Of a stretch of 36,027 nucleotides of DNA, positions 15,235 to 23,970 are shown piece after piece (positions within the stretch are counted from its first letter, which is position 1; the number at the start of each line of letters is the position of its first letter). This DNA comes from Bacteroidales bacterium. GTDB taxonomy: Bacteria; Bacteroidota; Bacteroidia; Bacteroidales; WCHB1-69. The stretch lies in NCBI GenBank assembly GCA_031286285.1, contig JAITUN010000224.1, positions 1 through 36,027 on the forward strand, in the 5' to 3' direction. The position numbers and the translations under genes were made by a program. Under the pieces are notes generated by a model. The model was not told where the DNA came from. It saw nothing but the letters and a program-made list of their open reading frames with translations, and did no database searches.

Positions 15235-15257
15235 CCGCCATTATTTAAAGGTTGCAA

Positions 15258-16508
15258 ATGAAAAAACAAATTACGCTCCTCTTTTTTTTGTTCCCATTGT
15301 TTATTTTTTCTCAAACCATTGTTACTTTGGAGCAATGCCAACAATGGGCAATTTGCCGCTCTTCTGCCAACGTGCAAAAGGAATTAAACACCCAGCTGCT
15401 TAAAGTAAAGTTAGATGATGCTGCTTCTCACATGTTTCCTACGTTGGAAATTAACGGAAATATCAGCTATCAATCACATGTTCCGCAATTACCTTTAGAA
15501 TTGGGTGTGGATAAACTTTCGAAAGACCATTACGGCGTTTTCTTAGAACTTCAACAAGTAATCTATGCAGGTTCAAAACTTCGTTATGGGAGACAGTATG
15601 AACGAATGATGAATAAATCTGAGATTGATAAATTAGACCTCTCTATTAATGAACTTAAAGAGAATATTATTTCTATATATTTGAATTTATTGATTTTAGA
15701 CAAACAGGTCTCGTTGCTTTCTAGTGTAGAAAATACAATTGATGAACAATTGGCTCAACTTAAAAAACTGTTGGAAAGCGGTGTCGTATATGGAAATACT
15801 GTGGCTCAACTAGAATTGGAAGCGCTTAAAATTGAGCAACAAAAAGGAGAATTAGCATCTACCAAAGAATCTCTAATTTCCTCATTGTCAATTATAACTG
15901 GAAAGGATTTGCGAAATACTACTTTTGTTGTGCCTGACGACCCTTATATCCAAAAAAATACATCTTCTTCACGATTAGAGTTTTCCATATTCGAATATAG
16001 CAAAAAAGGATTGGATTATCAACGAAAATTCTATTTATCTAATAGCTTACCCAATTTTACTTTTTTTGCTTCCGGCGGATATGGAAGACCAACTTACAAT
16101 TTCTTTTCAAATAAATTGGCATGGAGTTATATTGTAGGGATTAAGTTTAACATTCCGGTTATTGCATGGATAAAAACAGTAGGAATTGGCAGTATAATAA
16201 CCTTGCAGAAGAAAATCTTAGAAAGCCAGGAGCGCGACTTTGAAAAATCAAATCAAATTGAGATTCAAGAAAAATGGAACGAAATCCAGAAAATTGAAAA
16301 CTTAATCGTTTTAGATAATCAAATTACAGAGAAATATAAAATTATTACAGAAACATCTAAGGTGCAGCTTCTCTATGGAACTATTACAGCGTATGATTTT
16401 ATTAAACAACAAAATGACGAATTACAATCGCTTATAAATCAAGAAGTACACTTAATGCAATTATTGAAAGCTAAATTCGAGTTTATGGCGTTGAAAGGAG
16501 AACTGTGA
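15258..16508 (+). CDS. TolC-family outer-membrane efflux/secretion channel
   Basis: This 416-residue protein is a TolC-like trimeric outer-membrane channel. The ATG at 15258 (after an in-frame TTG at 15252) gives a signal peptide MKKQITLLFFLFPLFIFSQ. Two related halves follow, each with strand segments and long coiled helices. The first half has TLEQCQQWA, FLELQQVIYAGSKLRYG and a helix through ESGVVYGNTVAQLELEALKIEQQKG, split around Val-Tyr. The second has PNFTFFASGGYGRP, WSYIVGIKFNIPV and a terminal helix with YGTITAYDFIKQQNDE. That order is diagnostic of the outer membrane efflux family. No membrane-fusion protein or ABC/RND pump is adjacent. Instead its TGA overlaps the ATG of a 1205-residue exported protein (TGATG), implying translational coupling and a shared process. 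Confidence 0.88.
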   Translation: MKKQITLLFFLFPLFIFSQTIVTLEQCQQWAICRSSANVQKELNTQLLKVKLDDAASHMFPTLEINGNISYQSHVPQLPLELGVDKLSKDHYGVFLELQQVIYAGSKLRYGRQYERMMNKSEIDKLDLSINELKENIISIYLNLLILDKQVSLLSSVENTIDEQLAQLKKLLESGVVYGNTVAQLELEALKIEQQKGELASTKESLISSLSIITGKDLRNTTFVVPDDPYIQKNTSSSRLEFSIFEYSKKGLDYQRKFYLSNSLPNFTFFASGGYGRPTYNFFSNKLAWSYIVGIKFNIPVIAWIKTVGIGSIITLQKKILESQERDFEKSNQIEIQEKWNEIQKIENLIVLDNQITEKYKIITETSKVQLLYGTITAYDFIKQQNDELQSLINQEVHLMQLLKAKFEFMALKGEL

Positions 16509-19500
16509 TGATACGCTTCGCTGTTTTTTTATCTTTATTTTTTTTTGTCCTAAGAATAAATGCACAACAGAATTATCCCAATGTGCAGTATAATGAGGAA
16601 CTCAAGCAACTTACAATTTTTGTTGACAGAAAACCGGCTATTAAAATAGTGGCTGAAGTGTTTGCTTTTCATCCGGAGTTAGTGGTAGCTCAAGATGCCA
16701 TAACAACCATCTATTTGGATTCCGATTCCATCTACCATCCTTGCACCGATATTAATTATAATCCCACGACTACCGAATTGTGGATTACAAAAAAAACAAC
16801 CGGTTTGGGAAGAGCGCCCTATTTTGACTCCTATCATAAGTTGGAAATAGTAGCCGACGCAATTTATGGAAAAATGAATACCCCATTGCTTGAGTTTCGA
16901 AAAACATTGCCCCAAAACTTAGATAAGCCTGCTTTCTTTCAATCACAAGATTTTTTTGATGCCGAAATTATGAAATCTAATAAGGGCTATAATGATAAAA
17001 ACCCTATGCTGCAACTCTGGGAACTGTTTAAAGCAAATAGTTTTCAACCTATTTCATTACGTCATGTAGTCAATTCGTTTCGTAGAGCTCAATCGGATAT
17101 TAATTCACTGTTGATTGAGTATGCCGTTCAAGGATTTATTGATTATGACCTCCAAAATGATGTGATCTACTATAAAAAAAAATTAACTGATTATTTGAAT
17201 AATGAATCTAAAAGAAGAGACTACGATAATCTCTTTTGGAAATCTAAATCACACAGAGCTACTCTTAATTTAGAAAATTTTGACTTAATTATCTATGATT
17301 GTGATTTTTTTGTGCTTAGTAATACCCATATTGTAAATGTTTATCCTGTTAATGAAACGGTAACAGTGAAGAAAAATAGAGATTTACATTTTTCCGGTCG
17401 TGTTATCGGAGGATTATTTGACTTTGTTGCAAAAGATTGTAGTTTTGATTATGATAAGTTTATGATTACTATGCCTCAAATTGATACTATGATTATGTTT
17501 TCGGAGGATAAATCGAAACCTAAAGATATTTATGGCGAATATCCATTGAAAAAGGTGAAAAATGTGGTGGAAGAGATTTCGGGAACTCTGTTTATTGACG
17601 CTCCTAATAATAAAAGTAGCAACAAAACTATTTCCGATTATCCTATTTTTGAAAGCCGTGAAGGTGGTAAAGTATATTTCGACCAGCCATTTATCTTAAA
17701 TGCAGAGTATAAAAGAGATACTTTCTATTTTATGATTGATTATTTTGTAATCAAAAATTTAGACAACTTTAATATTGATTCTACTAAAATTCCCGGAAGG
17801 TTGGTGTCAGGGAATATTTTTCCTGATATTTATGAGCCTCTCAAACTGCAACCCGATAACTCGCTCGGATTTATTCATTACACTGATTCAAAAGGCGTAC
17901 CATTATTTGATGGACAAGCCCATTTCTATAACACTATTGAATTGTCGAACAATGGATTACGAGGAAAAGGAAAAATTGAATATCTAACTTCAACTGTTGA
18001 AAGCGATAGTTTGGTTTTTTATCTGCAATCTGTTCGGGGTAAAGCAAATAGCTTCCAACTGAAACCGATGTTAGCGGATGTTGAATATCCTGAAGCTGCT
18101 ACCAAACAAGCACGCATGTTTTTTGATTCTAAGAAAAATGAAATGCAGATCACTTCAATAAAAACACCATTTGATGTTTTTGATGAAAGTTCTTTTGATG
18201 GGACATTAACATTGTCGCCAAAAGCATTGACAGGCAATGGAATCCTGAATTTTAAACGTGCTGAATTGCAATCTAAGTTAATGACGCTCAAAAACCATGC
18301 CCTTGAAGCTGAGCATGCTGATCTACGTATTTTTGAAAACGAAAATGAGAAAAAATATGCTTTTATAACAAATAGTTTTTTAGCTCAAATTGATTTTCTA
18401 AAACGTACGGGAGTATTTACGGCTGCTAATCAGGAAAATGCAGAAGTGCGTTTTGTGAGCAATGGCTTTAAAGCAAATGCTCAAACGTTTAACTGGAACC
18501 CCATTGATAAAACGCTGCTTCATTTTACATGGGATGAATCGATAAATGGAATCAACATTAATGCCACTCCTTCACGTGAATTAGTGAAAATGAAGAGCAA
18601 AAAGAGTCTTATTTCCACTATTGAGCAAGGAAAAAGAGGGCTTAGTTTTAATGTTCAAACATTGGACTTCGACTTCGGAAAAAACACAATTGAAGCGAAA
18701 GGTGTGCCTTTTATTCCGGTGGGAGATGCCGCCATTATTCCCCAAAATGGCAATGTGCATATTCAAGAAAATGCTGTATTTTCACCTCTTAATAATGCCA
18801 GAATATTAGCTGCACGAGATAATATGTACCACGAACTCTATAATTGCTCGGTACAGATTGAAAATGGCGATGATTTTAAAGGGAGCGGCTACTACGATTA
18901 TATTGATGCCTTTAATACAACCCAAACGCTTCGCTTTGACACAATTTGGTATTTCAGAGCCACCAAAGGAACTGCCTTCATCCCACCCGAGAACGATTTT
19001 ACTTTAAGTCCTCATTTTGGATTTAGCGGAAATGTAGAACTAAACAGCAACCAAGAGTTTCTTACTTTTTCCGGAGGTGTTTCTATGATTCACAATTGTG
19101 ATTTTAATACACCGGATGCACTGAGAATTAACCAACAAATTGACCCAAAACATATTCTAATTGAAATAAACAACAGGTCTCGTGATGTGAATGACCGAAG
19201 AGCAACTGTTGCCATTGCTTCATCAAACGAAACAGGTAGAATATACACTTCTATGGGAAGTGCTAAAGACCAAGTAAACGATTCTGAATATATAACTTCA
19301 TTGGGATTTATTACGTATAATTATGAAAAACAGGCTTTTCAATCTGCTTCGTTAGAAAAATTGAATAATCCGGCGCTCCCAGGAAATATCATCTCTTTGT
19401 TCAATAAAGAGTGTATTTCAACAGGGGAAGGCGCTATTGACATGGGCGCAAAATTGGGACGTGTTGAATTTAATACCCACGGTCAAGTGGTAAACTATAT

Positions 19501-20125
19501 GCAAGCCGATTCTGCCATAATGCACCTTACAACTTCTATTAATTTCTTCTTTAACGATGAATCGATGAAAATAATGAATGAGTATTTTGCTAATGCTCAG
19601 GATCTAAAATTTGTGGATCCTAATGAAGATAAGAATTACACACAATCGTTAATCAATATTTTGGGACAGGCAGAATATGAGAAGTATGAAAAAGACAGAA
19701 AATCGGGTACACAGCAGGGAAAATTACCGGCACCACTGGATGTTAAGTTTCTATTCTCCACTTTAAATTTTGTGTGGTCGCAAGATAATGGCGCTTTTGA
19801 GTCGCAAAAAACGGTTCCTCTTGTTATTTCAAATGGAAAAAACGTGTATAAAGAGATTCCGGGAAGAATTGTTATAGAGAAGAAAGGCTCTCGAAATACT
19901 TTGTATATCTATTTTGAATTAAAAAAAGATTTTTTCTTTTTTCAGTTTGACAACAACAGTTTGTCGGTATTTTCCTCCGATGAAAAATTTAATAATGCTG
20001 TAACCAACACTAAAGCAAAAGATAAAACTTTGAGTGCGAAAGGAGGAGATGCCGCTTTTTCTTATAAAATCGGCAACCGAGGGCAAAAGACACGGTTTAC
20101 AAGGAAATATTTTCAGAATGATTGA
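16508..20125 (+). CDS. Giant exported beta-rich protein of unknown function, coupled to TolC homologue
   Basis: This protein has 1205 residues from ATG 16508; the frame also has a GTG at 16505, but the ATG overlapping the tolC stop is preferred. It begins with a signal peptide (MIRFAVFLSLFFFVLRINA, then QQNYPN). A short beta domain follows, then a charged helical section at about residues 165-245 that looks winged-helix-like. About 900 residues of repeated beta strands come next, with recurring patterns such as SGRVIGGLFDF, GQAHFYNTIELSNNGLRGKG, FDGTLTLSPKALTGNG and GSGYYDYIDAFN. There are no catalytic motifs, no lipobox, no T9SS domain and no terminal barrel signature. The periodic strands recall extended beta-sheet lipid carriers of the AsmA/LPS-transport kind, but this is only an impression. 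I do not recognise the family. Confidence 0.85.
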   Translation: MIRFAVFLSLFFFVLRINAQQNYPNVQYNEELKQLTIFVDRKPAIKIVAEVFAFHPELVVAQDAITTIYLDSDSIYHPCTDINYNPTTTELWITKKTTGLGRAPYFDSYHKLEIVADAIYGKMNTPLLEFRKTLPQNLDKPAFFQSQDFFDAEIMKSNKGYNDKNPMLQLWELFKANSFQPISLRHVVNSFRRAQSDINSLLIEYAVQGFIDYDLQNDVIYYKKKLTDYLNNESKRRDYDNLFWKSKSHRATLNLENFDLIIYDCDFFVLSNTHIVNVYPVNETVTVKKNRDLHFSGRVIGGLFDFVAKDCSFDYDKFMITMPQIDTMIMFSEDKSKPKDIYGEYPLKKVKNVVEEISGTLFIDAPNNKSSNKTISDYPIFESREGGKVYFDQPFILNAEYKRDTFYFMIDYFVIKNLDNFNIDSTKIPGRLVSGNIFPDIYEPLKLQPDNSLGFIHYTDSKGVPLFDGQAHFYNTIELSNNGLRGKGKIEYLTSTVESDSLVFYLQSVRGKANSFQLKPMLADVEYPEAATKQARMFFDSKKNEMQITSIKTPFDVFDESSFDGTLTLSPKALTGNGILNFKRAELQSKLMTLKNHALEAEHADLRIFENENEKKYAFITNSFLAQIDFLKRTGVFTAANQENAEVRFVSNGFKANAQTFNWNPIDKTLLHFTWDESINGININATPSRELVKMKSKKSLISTIEQGKRGLSFNVQTLDFDFGKNTIEAKGVPFIPVGDAAIIPQNGNVHIQENAVFSPLNNARILAARDNMYHELYNCSVQIENGDDFKGSGYYDYIDAFNTTQTLRFDTIWYFRATKGTAFIPPENDFTLSPHFGFSGNVELNSNQEFLTFSGGVSMIHNCDFNTPDALRINQQIDPKHILIEINNRSRDVNDRRATVAIASSNETGRIYTSMGSAKDQVNDSEYITSLGFITYNYEKQAFQSASLEKLNNPALPGNIISLFNKECISTGEGAIDMGAKLGRVEFNTHGQVVNYMQADSAIMHLTTSINFFFNDESMKIMNEYFANAQDLKFVDPNEDKNYTQSLINILGQAEYEKYEKDRKSGTQQGKLPAPLDVKFLFSTLNFVWSQDNGAFESQKTVPLVISNGKNVYKEIPGRIVIEKKGSRNTLYIYFELKKDFFFFQFDNNSLSVFSSDEKFNNAVTNTKAKDKTLSAKGGDAAFSYKIGNRGQKTRFTRKYFQND

Positions 20126-20128
20126 AAA

Positions 20129-20803
20129 TTAAAAAATCATAAGAAAATTAGAGAAAAGATGATAAAAAACAAACCCGGCAAAGCCTGCAAAAATTAACCC
20201 CCAAATAAATGCCGGCACTCCGGTTGTTTTCTTTAACAAGGTGGTATCGCCTGCTTTATCTTTTTGTTTTATAGAAAAGAACAAGACTATTAATGCTGAT
20301 ATTAGTGCATCAACAGCAATGAATACCGCATACAATAATGCAGCAATATGAATATAATCAACATTGTTAATATAGACTAAATATCCGTTAATAGAGCAAA
20401 AAGCGAGTATCCAAACAAAGCCGTAAATGTTTCTTATCCACAACAACAGCATGAATAGAAAGAGAATAGAGATTCCGAGCAGAAATCCTTTTTCATATCC
20501 GGCATTCAACAAAAAGAAAATGAAATAGGAAACTGCTGAGGCAAAGGGGTATCCAATAAAAGCTACTAAAAAGCTGCCGAATTTTGTTTTGGTAGAGGTG
20601 GTTGTCGTGCCGGAAGCATCATTAAAAAGTTCTATTTTTTTCACATTGCCTTCTAAACAGAGCGTCATCAGTGCATGTCCCAATTCATGAATAGCAGTAT
20701 TTATGATGTTGAACCACTTGCCAATAACAGGAATGCGGGGTAATAGCAGCGCTAACCCCGCAAACCAGTAGATATAAGGAATTTCTAAAAAACTTGATTT
20801 CAA
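20129..20803 (-). CDS. M50-type integral membrane zinc metallopeptidase-like protein
   Basis: This 224-residue membrane protein has the zinc-binding HELGH motif (His39, Glu40, His43) in the second hydrophobic region, as in M50 site-2-protease relatives of the PF13398 type. Five or more further hydrophobic helices follow, at about residues 70-95, 98-118, 120-140, 145-175 and 195-222. The third zinc ligand expected near an N/D-P-G or similar motif is not obvious, so activity is not assured. The only reasonable start is TTG at 20803, 4 bases after the stop of the upstream GTPase-like gene, which makes an operon. Its stop is 3 bases from that of the convergent giant gene. A role in intramembrane proteolysis is the family expectation; the substrate is unknown. 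Confidence 0.78.
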   Translation of the reverse strand: MKSSFLEIPYIYWFAGLALLLPRIPVIGKWFNIINTAIHELGHALMTLCLEGNVKKIELFNDASGTTTTSTKTKFGSFLVAFIGYPFASAVSYFIFFLLNAGYEKGFLLGISILFLFMLLLWIRNIYGFVWILAFCSINGYLVYINNVDYIHIAALLYAVFIAVDALISALIVLFFSIKQKDKAGDTTLLKKTTGVPAFIWGLIFAGFAGFVFYHLFSNFLMIF

Positions 20804-20807
20804 GTTT

Positions 20808-22157
20808 TTATTTTTTAAGATTGTGTTTTTTTACAAATTCATCAAGAACCTCTTCTAAGGTCGGTTTTCCAATCTCTTGCAATTCATAACCCACTTTTAC
20901 CACAGGTTGTTTGATTTTGCAGAAGCGCGGAAGATCAATCGGAGTTCCAATCACAACAGCATCGCAAGGGGTATTGGCGATAGATTTTTCCAAGTCGTTC
21001 ATTTGAGCTTCGCCGTATCCCATAGCAGGCAGTAACGCGCCGATTCCGGGGTAAGTAGCGAAAGTTTCTTTTAATGAACCCACGATGTAAGGTCTTGGGT
21101 CAATCATTTCGGCGGCTCCGTATTTCATGGCAGCTACCGTACCGGCGCCAATCTTCATTTCACCATGCGTTAAAGTAGGCCCATCTTCCACCACCAATAC
21201 TTTCTTTCCTTTTATTAGCTCAGGTTTATCCACCGTTAAAATAGAAGCGGCATCAATAATTGTAGCTTTTGGGTTGATTCTTGCTAAGTTAACTCTAACT
21301 TGGTTGATATTTTCTAAAGAAGCGGAGTCAATTTTATTGATTACGATAACGTCAGCCATACGGGCAACTACTTCACCCGGGTAGTAGCTAACTTCTGCGC
21401 CCGGGCGTAACGGGTCGGCAACTCCAATAAAGAGATCGGGAACATAGAAAGAGAAGTCGTTGTTTCCGCCATCCCAAAGAACGATGTCACAGCCATCGGG
21501 ATCTTTTTCAGCTTCACGAAGAATCGCTTCGTAATCCACACCGGCATAAATCACATTTCTTTTTGTAACCACGTGGGGTTCATATTCTTCCATTTCTTCA
21601 ATAGTACAGTTGTGTTTTTTCAAATCTTCCACACAAGCAAAGCGTTGTACTTTTTGTTTATTCAAGTCAGGGTCGTAAGGCATGGGGTGTCGAACAGCTA
21701 CTACTTTTAAGCCCATAGCTACCAAATACTCAATGATTTTGCGTGAGGTCTGCGATTTTCCGCAACCGGTACGAGTAGCGCCTACAGCAATAACCGGTTT
21801 TGTTGACTTAATCATGGTTTCTTTGGGTCCCATTAAAACGAAATTAGCGCCTGCAGCATTCACAATAGCGCTGATGCTCATTACATAGTTGTAGGGTTTG
21901 TCGCTGTATGCAAAAACGCATTCATCTACATTAAATTTTTTGATTAATTGAGGAAGCTCAGATTCCTTATAGATTGGAATCCCGTTTGGGTATAGATCTG
22001 TCCCCGCTAATTCTTTAGGGTAAGGTCTTCCGTCAATTCCGGGGATCTGTTCTGCGGTAAATGCTACCACATTGTAATTTGGGTTGTGGCGAAAATAGGT
22101 GTTGAAGTTGTGAAAGTCTCGCCCTGCCGCGCCAATGATAATGACATTTTTTTTCAT
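20808..22157 (-). CDS. Cyclic 2,3-diphosphoglycerate synthetase-like P-loop protein
   Basis: From ATG 22157 the protein has 449 residues; the longer frame to 22205 only adds AT-rich leader. The N-terminal part is Rossmann-like (NVIIIGAAGRDFHNF), followed by a P-loop VGATRTGCGKSQTSRK at about residues 125-140, then VRHPMPYDPDL, LWDGGNNDFSFYVPDLFIGV, an NKID motif and EDGPTLTHGEM. This set matches the family of Methanothermus cyclic 2,3-diphosphoglycerate synthetase, which makes an intracellular stabilising solute. Bacterial members have no settled role and may do different chemistry. It is co-transcribed with an M50-type protease. Its promoter faces that of an LptC-like gene across an 18-base inverted repeat. 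Confidence 0.85.
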   Translation of the reverse strand: MKKNVIIIGAAGRDFHNFNTYFRHNPNYNVVAFTAEQIPGIDGRPYPKELAGTDLYPNGIPIYKESELPQLIKKFNVDECVFAYSDKPYNYVMSISAIVNAAGANFVLMGPKETMIKSTKPVIAVGATRTGCGKSQTSRKIIEYLVAMGLKVVAVRHPMPYDPDLNKQKVQRFACVEDLKKHNCTIEEMEEYEPHVVTKRNVIYAGVDYEAILREAEKDPDGCDIVLWDGGNNDFSFYVPDLFIGVADPLRPGAEVSYYPGEVVARMADVIVINKIDSASLENINQVRVNLARINPKATIIDAASILTVDKPELIKGKKVLVVEDGPTLTHGEMKIGAGTVAAMKYGAAEMIDPRPYIVGSLKETFATYPGIGALLPAMGYGEAQMNDLEKSIANTPCDAVVIGTPIDLPRFCKIKQPVVKVGYELQEIGKPTLEEVLDEFVKKHNLKK

Positions 22158-22213
22158 AATGTTTTGATTTTTAAGTTTATATAAAAAAATTGAATAAATT
22201 TTCAATAGGTTTG

Positions 22214-22221
22214 CAAATATA
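22214..22221 (-). promoter_or_regulatory. -7 promoter element of the GTPase/M50 operon
   Basis: The minus strand reads TATATTTG, matching TAnnTTTG, 57 bases before the ATG at 22157. It is the left end of the inverted repeat 22214-22255. Confidence 0.55.
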
Positions 22222-22247
22222 GAGTTTTTATGGTAGGATAAAAACTC

Positions 22248-22255
22248 TATTTTTG
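22248..22255 (+). promoter_or_regulatory. -7 promoter element of the LptC-like gene
   Basis: TATTTTTG matches TAnnTTTG and is the right end of the inverted repeat. Transcription would begin near 22262, so the TTG at 22253 cannot be the start codon of the following gene. Confidence 0.55.
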
Positions 22256-22270
22256 CCGAAAATTTTTCAC

Positions 22271-22828
22271 TTGAACATAAATAAGCATCTTTTTTTTCTT
22301 TTTTTCTACCTCACATTTTTTTTGTGTATCTATTCATGCAGTTCATATTCAGAAAAGGCAGAGATGATGGAATATAATGGTAAGTTTCCCGATGAATCAG
22401 GGATAAATATTGAATATTTTATGAGTGAAGACGGTGAAATTACATTTTCCTTATATGCCCCTGTGATGAATACCTATTATAGTGATAATCCTTTTACCGA
22501 TTTTCCGGAAGGCATAGTAGTTTCATCTTATACTAATGGAGAAAAACATTCCACTCTTACTGCTAATTATGCAATTAAAGAAGATTATACAGAACGTATG
22601 GAAGCTCACGGAAATGTTGTAATTGTAGATTTAGTGAAACAAGAATCTATTCTTACTGAAAAAATTATTTGGGATAAAAAAAACAAGCGTATCCATTCTG
22701 ATGTAGAAGTAACTCAAATAAAATCAGATGGAACAAGAAATATTGGCGACGGTTTTGAAGCTGATGAAAAATTTACTAAATATACTATCAAGAATCCTCG
22801 TGGTGAAATCTTAGCAGAGGAATTGTAA
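22271..22828 (+). CDS. lptC: LptC-like LPS-transport lipoprotein
   Basis: LptC passes lipopolysaccharide from the LptBFG transporter to the periplasmic bridge. From TTG 22271 the protein has 185 residues. It starts with a basic-hydrophobic signal ending in the lipobox-like LCIYSC, so it may be lipidated as in many Bacteroidota LptC proteins. The LptC fold follows: GINIEYFMSEDGEITFSLYA, FTDFPEGIVVSSY, HSTLTANYAIKED, EAHGNVVIVD, SILTEKIIWDKKNKRIHSD and a terminal KYTIKNPRGEI. No ATG is available. The frame extends to TTG 22253, but that codon is inside the promoter, so TTG 22271 or a nearby ATA is the best start. It stands alone, divergent from the GTPase/M50 operon and convergent with the AI-2E-type gene. 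Confidence 0.85.
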   Translation: MNINKHLFFLFFYLTFFLCIYSCSSYSEKAEMMEYNGKFPDESGINIEYFMSEDGEITFSLYAPVMNTYYSDNPFTDFPEGIVVSSYTNGEKHSTLTANYAIKEDYTERMEAHGNVVIVDLVKQESILTEKIIWDKKNKRIHSDVEVTQIKSDGTRNIGDGFEADEKFTKYTIKNPRGEILAEEL

Positions 22829-22849
22829 TAAAGATTTTATCAAAAGTAA

Positions 22850-23959
22850 TTACTCAATTTCGGAACTATTGCTCAAAGTTTTGGGATAATAATTTCCAAA
22901 ATAACTCCCAAAGAATTCTTTTATAATGATCCTAATCATTGAATAAGCCGGTACCGCAAAAATCATTCCAACAATTCCACCTATATAGCCGGCTAATAGA
23001 ATTACAATAAATATTTCAACGGGGTGAACCCGAATACTTTTACCAAAAATAAAGGGGGATAAAAAGAAAGTGTCAATAGCTTTAATAACAACGAAAATGA
23101 TTGCCATTTTCCAAAAGAGCATTGAAAGTGTTTCGGCAGTTGGCTCAGTAGGTAGGAGGGAGGTTATTGATATTGCTAAAGCTAATCCCATTGCTATGAA
23201 AGGACCGATATAAGGTATTATGTTAAAAACTCCTGATAGAAATCCGATTAACAAGGCATTGGGTATATTTGCAAAATAGCATGCCATCCCAATAGCGATC
23301 CCAACAATTACATTATCTATTAATACACCTGAGAAATAACGCACCAACTGAGTACGGGTTTGTGACAAGATTCTATCATAATAATCTCTATATGATGTTG
23401 GAATAGCCCGTTTAATCATTTTAAAGAAAAACTCTTTATCTTTTAAAACATAATAGGATAGAAAAATTACAGAAAATATTAAAATTAGAAGTGTTCCTGC
23501 AAATGAAAAAAGGTTTCCAATTACTTTAGATAAACTAATGGTGCTAATAAATGATTTCATTTGAAGGCTCAAAATTTCGCCGACATGTTCATTTTTAGAC
23601 AGAAATCCATTTTCATATAAAAAAATGTCTGCTTTTTGCAGCCAATTTTCTATTACTGATGTGTAGAGCATAGGGTCAATGGAAGAAACAATATCTATCT
23701 CTTTGATAATAAAAGGAATTAAAAAATAAATTCCTAAAGAAAATAAACTAACCATAAGAAATAAAGTTATCCCCGCTGAGAGCGAAGTTGCATATCTCTT
23801 ATTATTTAGCAACTTTTGTAATAGTTTCATTAAAGGTGAGCCCACAGAAGCAAGCATGATGGAAAGGAGAATAAATATTAAAATTTTAAAAAAGATGTAT
23901 CCTAAAAAAAGGAAGATTCCCAAAAATATAATGACATTGAGTAGGTTTTTATTATTCAT
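22850..23959 (-). CDS. AI-2E family transporter (PF01594 type permease)
   Basis: This 369-residue inner-membrane protein has about eight transmembrane segments. The family is named for autoinducer-2 export but includes sodium/proton antiporters and exporters of unknown cargo. Family signs are the N-terminal hairpin pair of helices, VIFLSYYVLKDKEFFFKMI, then the conserved ALLIGFLSGVFNIIPYIGPFI and the C-terminal SPFIFGKSIRVHPVEIFIVIL with AGYIGGIVGMIFAVPAYSMI. It starts at ATG 23959, 11 bases downstream of tamB, so the two are very likely in one operon. The stop is 21 bases from that of the convergent lptC. No luxS is visible, so AI-2 as cargo is not supported. Confidence 0.88.
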   Translation of the reverse strand: MNNKNLLNVIIFLGIFLFLGYIFFKILIFILLSIMLASVGSPLMKLLQKLLNNKRYATSLSAGITLFLMVSLFSLGIYFLIPFIIKEIDIVSSIDPMLYTSVIENWLQKADIFLYENGFLSKNEHVGEILSLQMKSFISTISLSKVIGNLFSFAGTLLILIFSVIFLSYYVLKDKEFFFKMIKRAIPTSYRDYYDRILSQTRTQLVRYFSGVLIDNVIVGIAIGMACYFANIPNALLIGFLSGVFNIIPYIGPFIAMGLALAISITSLLPTEPTAETLSMLFWKMAIIFVVIKAIDTFFLSPFIFGKSIRVHPVEIFIVILLAGYIGGIVGMIFAVPAYSMIRIIIKEFFGSYFGNYYPKTLSNSSEIE

Positions 23960-23970
23960 TTTTATAGGTT

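Larger units (their letters stand above)
22214..22255. promoter_or_regulatory. 18-base inverted repeat spanning two divergent promoters
   Basis: The left arm (22214-22231) and right arm (22238-22255) are inverted copies with one mismatch in 18 bases, around the 6-base spacer GGTAGG. The inner 12 bases of each arm are perfect (TAGAGTTTTTAT / ATAAAAACTCTA). Each arm ends in a -7 box, for the GTPase operon on the left and lptC on the right. A dimeric regulator could bind here and control both directions. Confidence 0.7.

Noticed and set aside
18571-18580. TTCACGTGAA, the core of a ParB-binding parS site, inside the giant protein gene
   Set aside because: Only the 10-base core matches the 16-base consensus; the outer bases mostly differ, and it encodes ordinary residues. 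A second partial core near 21571 is weaker still.
22850-23959. Autoinducer-2 signalling role for the AI-2E family gene
   Set aside because: The family name is historical, many members carry other cargo, and no luxS or receptor is visible in the window.
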